A DNA stretch of 10,651 nt from an uncultured Rhodospirillales bacterium. GTDB taxonomy: Bacteria; Pseudomonadota; Alphaproteobacteria; Acetobacterales; Acetobacteraceae. Where the stretch lies: positions 1 through 10,651 of the forward strand of contig CAIVDX010000226.1 of the NCBI GenBank assembly GCA_903904805.1, written 5' to 3'. This document shows positions 5,585 to 10,651 of this stretch, piece after piece. A program made the position numbers and the translations under genes. The notes under the pieces were generated by a model, which did not search any database, was not told the DNA's origin, and saw only the letters and a program-made list of their open reading frames with translations. The stretch's first letter is position 1, and the number at the start of each line of letters is the position of its first letter.

Positions 5585-7104
5585 TTGCGCTCCGCCGAGG
5601 CCACGCTCACCGCCGGGTGCAGGGCCGCCTCATGCTGGCTCACCAGGGACGCGATGGTGGGCCGGAAAAAATCGGTGAAGCTGGAGGGATAGATGCCCAT
5701 CCACAGCGTCATCACCACCAGCGGGGCGAACACCGCAATCTCGCGTGGCGACAGATCCAGGATCTCGCGCAGATCATCGCGGGTGATCGAGCCGAAGTTG
5801 ATCCGGCGATACAGATACAGCATGTAGATCGCGCCGGTGATCATCCCCAGGCTGCCCAGCAGCGCCAGCCAGAAATTCACCTTCAACGCGCCCGTCAGCA
5901 CCAGAAACTCACCGACGAACCCCGCCGTGCCCGGCAGCCCCACCGAGGCCATGGTGAACAGCATGAACACCAGCGCATAGGCCGGCATCCGATCCCCCAG
6001 GCCGCCATAGCGCGCGATCTCGCGCGTATGGATGCGGTCATAGACAACACCCACGCACAGGAACAACGCACCGGCCACCACGCCATGCGCCAGCATCTGC
6101 AGCAGCGCCCCCTCGATCCCCTGCTGGTTCCAGGTGAACAGCCCGATCGTCACCACGCCCATATGCGCGATCGAGGAATAGGCGATCAGCTTCTTCATAT
6201 CCGTCTGCGCCAGCGCGACCGCCGAGGTGTAGATCACCGCCACCACCGACAACGCGACGATCATCGGCGCGAAATCCGCCGAGGCCTGCGGCAACAGCGG
6301 CATCGAGAACCGAATGAAGCCGTAGGCGCCCATCTTCAGCAGCACGCCCGCCAGGATCACCGAACCCGCCGTGGGCGCCTCCACATGCGCATCCGGCAGC
6401 CAGGTGTGCACCGGCCACATCGGCACCTTCACCGCGAACGATGCAAAGAACGCCAGGAACAACCAGGACTGCCAGCCCGCCGGCACCGCGGTGTGACGCA
6501 GAATGTCGAAATCGGTCGAACCCGCGATCAGCCACAGCGCCAGCAGCGCCAGCAGCATCAACACCGAACCCGCCAGCGTGAACAGAAAGAACTTGAATGC
6601 CGCATACACCCGCCGCGGCCCGCCCCAGATCCCGATGATCAGATACATCGGTATCAGCACACCCTCGAAGAAGATGTAGAAAATCAGCATGTCGGCGGCG
6701 GCGAACATCCCCACCATCATGGTTTCCAGCACCAGGAAGGCGATCATGAACTCGCGCACGCGGCTATGGATCGATTCCCAGCTCGCCAGAATGCAGATCG
6801 GCGTCAGGAAGGTGGAGAGCAGCACGAACAGCACCGAAATCCCGTCCACCCCCATCCGGTAACCCAAGCCCAGATCAGCCATCCAGGGCAGCTCCTCGCG
6901 GAACTGAAAGCCCGACTGGCTGGCATCAAAGCGAAACCACAGGATCAGGCTCAGCGCGAACACCACCAGCGAGGTCCACAACGCCGTCCAGCGCGCATTG
7001 TTGGCGATGGTCTTTTCATCGCCCTTGGTGAACATCATCAGCCCGCAACCGGCGAGCGGCAGCCAGGTCAGAAGCGAGAGCAGGGGAAAGCCAGCCGCGT
7101 TCAT
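5581..7104 (-). CDS. nuoM: NADH-quinone oxidoreductase subunit M
   Basis: A 507-residue membrane protein, the central antiporter-like subunit of the complex I membrane arm. Key residues for proton transfer are in place: E147 in FFEGVLIPMY, K226 in VKVPMWPVHTWLPDAH and K257 in GVLLKMGAYGF. The run WLPDAHVEAPTAGSVILAG (235-253) is the classic NuoM signature. It starts with ATG four bases after the nuoL stop, with a modest GGTGAG upstream, and its stop overlaps the nuoN start by four bases, so the L-M-N block is probably translationally coupled to keep subunit ratios equal. No truncation or missing key residue is seen. Confidence 0.96.
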   Translation of the reverse strand: MNAAGFPLLSLLTWLPLAGCGLMMFTKGDEKTIANNARWTALWTSLVVFALSLILWFRFDASQSGFQFREELPWMADLGLGYRMGVDGISVLFVLLSTFLTPICILASWESIHSRVREFMIAFLVLETMMVGMFAAADMLIFYIFFEGVLIPMYLIIGIWGGPRRVYAAFKFFLFTLAGSVLMLLALLALWLIAGSTDFDILRHTAVPAGWQSWLFLAFFASFAVKVPMWPVHTWLPDAHVEAPTAGSVILAGVLLKMGAYGFIRFSMPLLPQASADFAPMIVALSVVAVIYTSAVALAQTDMKKLIAYSSIAHMGVVTIGLFTWNQQGIEGALLQMLAHGVVAGALFLCVGVVYDRIHTREIARYGGLGDRMPAYALVFMLFTMASVGLPGTAGFVGEFLVLTGALKVNFWLALLGSLGMITGAIYMLYLYRRINFGSITRDDLREILDLSPREIAVFAPLVVMTLWMGIYPSSFTDFFRPTIASLVSQHEAALHPAVSVASAERK

Positions 7105-7108
7105 GATC

Positions 7109-9037
7109 TCACCGCACCAGGAGGAAAAGGGCGGCCAGCACGACCAGGCCGATCAACATCGAAAACGCATAGAACGCCAGCGAACCGTTCTGGATCCGCG
7201 CCACCCGGGCGGAGCCATCCGTCGTCATGCTCGCCAGCCCATTGGGAATGCCGTCGATGATGGTCACATCACCGACCTGCCACAGCTCCCGCGCCAGCAC
7301 CCTGTAGGGGCCGACGAACAAAAACGCGTAGAGCTCGTCGAAATACCATTTGTTCAGCAGGAACCGATACAGCCCGCCAAAGCGCGCGGCCAGCGCGCCG
7401 GGAATATCCGGCTTCAGCACATACAGCACATAGGCGGTGGCGATGCCGAGAATGCCGACAATGCTCGGCAGCAGGCTCACGATCTGCGGCAGGTCCTCCA
7501 TCTCCTGCAGAACATGGTTGGCGGGGCCATTGACGATCGAGGCGCGCCAGAACATGTGCCAGCCCTCGCCGATGAACTGCTCATGGAACACGAAGCCGGT
7601 GCACACCGCGCCAACCGCCAGCAGCATCAGCGGCCCGGTCATCACCAGCGGGCTCTCATGCACATGCTCCATCGTGTGATGATCCGCCCGCGGCTTGCCA
7701 TGGAAGGTCAGGATGATCAGCCGCCAGCTGTAGAACGCCGTGAGGAACGCCGCCGATATGCCGCAGACATAGCCATAGATGCCCACAAAGCCCCCCGAGG
7801 CGAACGTCGCCTCCAGGATCGCGTCCTTCGAGTAATAGCCCGCGAACGGAAACACGCCGGCCAGCGCCAGGCTGCCGATCCAGAAGATCGTGTAGGTGAT
7901 CGGGATCTTCTTCCAGATCCCGCCCATGCGCCGGATGTCCTGCTCGTCGGACATCGCATGGATCACCGAGCCCGCACCCAGGAAAAGCAGCGCCTTGAAG
8001 AAGGCATGGGTGAAGAGATGAAACACCGAGGCCTGATAGGCGCCAGCCCCCGCGGCGATGAACATATAGCCCAGCTGCGAGCAGGTAGAATACGCAATGA
8101 TCCGCTTGATGTCGTTCTGCACGCAGCCAATCGTCGCCGCGAAGATCGCCGTGCTCGCGCCCATGAAGCCGACAAAGGCGAGCGCCGAGGGGGCGAGTTC
8201 CAACAGCGGCGACATCCGCGCCATCAGGAACACGCCCGCCGTCACCATCGTCGCCGCATGGATCAGCGCGGAGACCGGTGTGGGCCCCTCCATCGCATCG
8301 GGCAACCACACATGCAGCCCCAACTGTGCGGACTTGCCCATCGCGCCGATGAACAGCAGCACCCCGATCACATCCAGCACCGGGAAACTCGCGCCGAACA
8401 GGCCATAGACCTCGCCCTGATGCTCACCGACCGCGGCAAAGATGTCGGTGAACTCAACACTGCCCACCGTCCAGAACAGCAGCGCGATGCCCAGCGCGAA
8501 GCCCAGATCACCGATGCGATTGACGATGAACGCCTTCATCGCCGCGTTGCACGCACTCGCCCGATCATACCAGAAGCCGATCAGCAGATAGCTCGCCAAC
8601 CCCACGCCTTCCCAGCCGAAGAACAGCTGGATCAGATTATCCGCCGTCACCAGCATCAACATCGCGAAGCTGAACAGGCTGAGATAGGAGAAGAAGCGCC
8701 AGATCGAGCTGTCGTGGCTCATATAGCCAACCGAATAGATATGGATCAGCGTAGCGATGGTGGTAACCATCGCCACCATCATGGCCGAGAGCGTATCATA
8801 GCGCAGCGCCCAGGAGAGGTGGAACCGGTCCACATCGATCCAGGTGCCCAGCAGCACGCTGCCGGTCTCGGCACCGCCATACACAAGCTGCGCGAACGCG
8901 CTCACACCGCAGATCGCGGCCAGCACCATGCAGGTGATCGTCACCGCCTGCGCGGCGCGATCCCCGATGGCCTTGCCGAACAAACCGGCAATCAAAGACC
9001 CGACAAGCGGGGCGAATACCGCGATGGCGTAAATCAC
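7109..9037 (-). CDS. nuoL: NADH-quinone oxidoreductase subunit L
   Basis: A 642-residue membrane protein, the distal antiporter-like subunit of complex I. By family structure it carries the long lateral helix in its C-terminal part. Visible landmarks are E143 in FFGWEGVGLASY, K235 in GAMGKSAQLGLHVWLPDAM and the EGPTPVSALIHAATMV stretch (250-265). Length and motif order are normal. The start is GTG at 9037, four bases after the nuoK stop, giving MIYAIAVFAPLVGSLIAG, the expected opening; GAAGGG about 11 bases upstream lies within the end of nuoK. The less efficient GTG start within an otherwise ATG-started operon may tune its level, but this is inference. Confidence 0.96.
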   Translation of the reverse strand: MIYAIAVFAPLVGSLIAGLFGKAIGDRAAQAVTITCMVLAAICGVSAFAQLVYGGAETGSVLLGTWIDVDRFHLSWALRYDTLSAMMVAMVTTIATLIHIYSVGYMSHDSSIWRFFSYLSLFSFAMLMLVTADNLIQLFFGWEGVGLASYLLIGFWYDRASACNAAMKAFIVNRIGDLGFALGIALLFWTVGSVEFTDIFAAVGEHQGEVYGLFGASFPVLDVIGVLLFIGAMGKSAQLGLHVWLPDAMEGPTPVSALIHAATMVTAGVFLMARMSPLLELAPSALAFVGFMGASTAIFAATIGCVQNDIKRIIAYSTCSQLGYMFIAAGAGAYQASVFHLFTHAFFKALLFLGAGSVIHAMSDEQDIRRMGGIWKKIPITYTIFWIGSLALAGVFPFAGYYSKDAILEATFASGGFVGIYGYVCGISAAFLTAFYSWRLIILTFHGKPRADHHTMEHVHESPLVMTGPLMLLAVGAVCTGFVFHEQFIGEGWHMFWRASIVNGPANHVLQEMEDLPQIVSLLPSIVGILGIATAYVLYVLKPDIPGALAARFGGLYRFLLNKWYFDELYAFLFVGPYRVLARELWQVGDVTIIDGIPNGLASMTTDGSARVARIQNGSLAFYAFSMLIGLVVLAALFLLVR

Positions 9038-9041
9038 GTTC

Positions 9042-9350
9042 TCAACCCTTCATCATCGTCACGTCCTCGACCTCGATCGAGCCGCGATTGCGGAAATACA
9101 CCACCACGATGGCCAGCCCGATCGCCGCCTCGGCCGCGGCCACGGTCAGGATGAACATCGCCATCACCTGCCCCGCGAGGTCCTGCAGCGAGGCGGAGAA
9201 CGCCACCAGATTGATGTTCACCGCCAGCAGGATCAGCTCAACCGACATCAAAATCACGATGACATTCTTGCGGTTGATGAAAATCCCAAAAATCCCGATC
9301 ACCAACAGGATCGCGGCCACGGTCAGATAGGAGCCCAACGGCACAACCAT
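9042..9350 (-). CDS. nuoK: NADH-quinone oxidoreductase subunit K
   Basis: A 102-residue subunit with three membrane helices, the usual size for NuoK (the bacterial counterpart of ND4L). The two glutamates used in proton transfer are at E38 (SVELILLAVN) and E74 (AAAEAAIGLAI). The start at 9350 (MVVPLGSYLTVAAIL) was chosen over a longer in-frame option beginning at 9425, because it gives the family length, lies one base after the nuoJ stop, and has a good Shine-Dalgarno GGGGAG at 9358-9363, inside the end of nuoJ. The longer version would overlap nuoJ by 74 bases and add residues not seen in the family. It sits in the membrane arm next to NuoJ and NuoN. Confidence 0.95.
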   Translation of the reverse strand: MVVPLGSYLTVAAILLVIGIFGIFINRKNVIVILMSVELILLAVNINLVAFSASLQDLAGQVMAMFILTVAAAEAAIGLAIVVVYFRNRGSIEVEDVTMMKG

Positions 9351-9351
9351 C

Positions 9352-10011
9352 TCAGCGCTCCCCGTCCTGGCCAACCAACGGGCTGGTCCGCCGGTGGTAA
9401 TCGGCCACCTGCACACCCGCCCCAATCTCGGCCTTCACCAGGCTGAGCGTGTCGGCCGGCATGCGCGCCGTCTGCACCTCGATATTCTGCCGCTTGCTGT
9501 CGGTGCGCTCGCGCAGCGTCAGCACGATCGCGCCGATCATCGCCACCAGCAGCACCAGACCCGAGGCCTGAAACAGGAAGATATAGTCGGTATAGATCAC
9601 ATGCCCGAGTGCCGCGGTGTTGGTCGCAGCCGACATCGGCGTCTGCCGCAACGCGGCCGCCCCCGGCACCGCATCCCATGCCCGCAACGCCAGCAGCAAT
9701 TCCGCCACCAGCACCGCACCCACCACCAACCCGAGGCGGGCATATTTCTGATACCCCTCGCGCAGCTCGGTGAAATCGATGTCGAGCATCATCACCACGA
9801 ACAGGAACAGCACCGCCACCGCGCCGACATACACAATCACCAAAATCAGCGCGAGGAACTCTGCCCCCGCCAGCAAAAACAGCCCGGCCGCGTTGAAAAA
9901 GCCCAGGATCAGGAACAACACCGAATGCACCGGGTTGCGCGACGTCACCACCATGACAGCCGAGCCGATCAGAATGGCGGCAAACACATAAAACGCGATC
10001 GCGGCAATCAT
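9352..10011 (-). CDS. nuoJ: NADH-quinone oxidoreductase subunit J
   Basis: A 219-residue membrane protein with about five helices (roughly 3-22, 28-48, 52-77, 93-110 and 142-166). The conserved third helix, containing YVGAVAVLFLFVVMMLD at 61-77, is the NuoJ signature linked to conformational coupling between quinone reduction and proton pumping. A hydrophilic C-terminal tail of about 50 residues follows the last helix. I recall this as common in alphaproteobacterial NuoJ, and it is the least certain part in function. The ATG at 10011 has TTGGAG eight bases upstream in the 18-base gap after nuoI; the stop is followed after one base by the nuoK start. Confidence 0.95.
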   Translation of the reverse strand: MIAAIAFYVFAAILIGSAVMVVTSRNPVHSVLFLILGFFNAAGLFLLAGAEFLALILVIVYVGAVAVLFLFVVMMLDIDFTELREGYQKYARLGLVVGAVLVAELLLALRAWDAVPGAAALRQTPMSAATNTAALGHVIYTDYIFLFQASGLVLLVAMIGAIVLTLRERTDSKRQNIEVQTARMPADTLSLVKAEIGAGVQVADYHRRTSPLVGQDGER

Positions 10012-10029
10012 GCCGGGTACTCCAACAAT

Positions 10030-10518
10030 TCAGCGGTAAGGCGCATCGAGCTCAAGCCGCCGTGCGATCTCGCTCTCCCAGCGATCCCCATTCGCCAGCA
10101 GCTTGCCCTTGTCATAGAGCAGCTCCTCGCGGGTCTCGGTGGCGAACTCGAAATTCGGCCCTTCAACAATCGCGTCCACCGGGCAGGCTTCCTCGCACAG
10201 CCCGCAATAGATGCATTTCGTCATGTCGATGTCGTAGCGCGTGGTCCGGCGCGAGCCATCGTCGCGCGGCTCCGCCTCGATGGTGATCGCCTGCGCCGGG
10301 CACACCGCCTCGCAGAGCTTGCAGGCGATGCACCGCTCCTCGCCATTCGGATAGCGCCGCAGCGCATGCTCGCCCTTGAAGCGCGGCCCGATCGGACCCT
10401 TCTCATAAGGGTAGTTGATCGTCGCCTTCGGGCGGAAGAAATAGCTCAACGTCAGCGACATGCCGGTGAGCAGTTCCTTCATCAGCAGCCGGCCGGCCTT
10501 GCCATCAATGAATGCCAT
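10030..10518 (-). CDS. nuoI: NADH-quinone oxidoreductase subunit I (two [4Fe-4S] ferredoxin-type)
   Basis: A 162-residue peripheral-arm subunit that carries two [4Fe-4S] clusters, N6a and N6b, passing electrons toward the last cluster beside the quinone site. Both ligand sets are complete: CIACKLCEAVCP (C63, C66, C69, C73) and CIYCGLCEEACP (C102, C105, C108, C112). The stretches YPYEKGPIGPRFKGEHALRR (36-55) and EGPNFEFATETREELLYDK after the clusters are strongly conserved in alphaproteobacterial and mitochondrial (TYKY/NDUFS8) homologues. The N-terminal amphipathic segment lies on the membrane. The ATG at 10518 is preceded by AAGGGGG within the 32-base gap after nuoH. Nothing is missing. Confidence 0.97.
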   Translation of the reverse strand: MAFIDGKAGRLLMKELLTGMSLTLSYFFRPKATINYPYEKGPIGPRFKGEHALRRYPNGEERCIACKLCEAVCPAQAITIEAEPRDDGSRRTTRYDIDMTKCIYCGLCEEACPVDAIVEGPNFEFATETREELLYDKGKLLANGDRWESEIARRLELDAPYR

Positions 10519-10550
10519 CGCTCAGGCCCCCTTGCACGAAAACAGCGCGC

Positions 10551-10651
10551 TCATGCCGGTCCACCCGGCAGCCAGCCAAACGCCATCAGCACGCCCGATG
10601 TCAGCACCAGCCAGAACAGCGACAACGGCAAAAACACCTTCCAGCCCAGCC
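10551..10651 (-). CDS. nuoH: NADH-quinone oxidoreductase subunit H, C-terminal end (starts beyond window)
   Basis: Reading leftward from the window edge gives 32 residues, LGWKVFLPLSLFWLV and on to AFGWLPGGPA, then TGA at 10551-10553. The RLGWKxFLPLS-type ending with a last hydrophobic helix is the known C-terminus of NuoH (ND1 counterpart), which forms much of the quinone chamber and joins the two arms of complex I. The position directly before nuoI agrees with the universal order nuoH-nuoI. Too short to have been listed by simple ORF length, but the frame, wording and context make it reliable. Confidence 0.92.
   Translation of the reverse strand, partial: LGWKVFLPLSLFWLVLTSGVLMAFGWLPGGPA

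Noticed and set aside
5560..9154. Long plus-strand open frames (5560-7260, 6998-9154) and 4553-5692, opposite nuoL, nuoM and nuoN
   Set aside because: They are antisense to clearly recognised complex I genes, polar and His/Arg/Gln-rich, with no recognisable domain.
10522..10554. 10-codon ORF whose ATG overlaps the nuoH stop (ATGA) and ends three bases before nuoI
   Set aside because: Attractive as a coupling mini-ORF, but the ATGA overlap is likely incidental; the AAGGGGG inside it serves as the nuoI ribosome binding site.

Overview
This window is high-GC DNA that looks alphaproteobacterial, most likely from the Rhodospirillales/Acetobacteraceae side. That placement is inferred from gene order, protein wording and GC-rich codon use, not from a search. 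Every recognisable gene lies on the minus strand, so the window reads right to left. It holds the distal half of a respiratory complex I operon (the end of nuoH, then nuoI, J, K, L, M, N), followed by birA (biotin protein ligase without a DNA-binding domain), coaX (type III pantothenate kinase), a ribonuclease J gene and a small DUF1467-type membrane protein gene. A non-coding gap and the first 37 codons of proS close the left end.

Layout from right to left: nuoH 3' end (10551-10651), nuoI (10030-10518), nuoJ (9352-10011), nuoK (9042-9350), nuoL (7109-9037), nuoM (5581-7104), nuoN (4169-5584). A 181-bp spacer follows, almost filled by seven contiguous 15-bp repeats (4071-4175) that begin inside the nuoN stop codon. 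Then come birA (3277-3987), coaX (2442-3275), rnj (793-2442), the DUF1467 gene (516-788), a 403-bp intergenic region (113-515) and proS (1-112). Within each gene block the junctions run from a 4-nt overlap to a 4-nt gap, except nuoH/nuoI (32 nt) and nuoI/nuoJ (18 nt), which suggests co-transcription and translational coupling. The only wide breaks are the repeat spacer between nuoN and birA and the gap before proS.

Functionally, NuoH/J/K/L/M/N are the membrane proton-pumping arm of NADH:ubiquinone oxidoreductase, and NuoI carries two [4Fe-4S] clusters that lead electrons to the quinone site. BirA attaches biotin to acceptor proteins such as the acetyl-CoA carboxylase carrier, CoaX starts CoA synthesis from pantothenate, and RNase J is a metallo-beta-lactamase-fold RNA-processing enzyme. 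The order nuoN-birA-coaX-rnj-DUF1467-proS is, from my knowledge of the group, a familiar alphaproteobacterial arrangement. I see no mobile element, CRISPR array, tRNA or defence gene, and no evidence of a new multigene system. The points worth a second look are the nuoN-terminal minisatellite, with seven in-frame stop codons and self-pairing units, and the proS upstream region, which has a plausible promoter, a tandem 14-bp repeat, a hairpin and a possible Pro-containing leader ORF.
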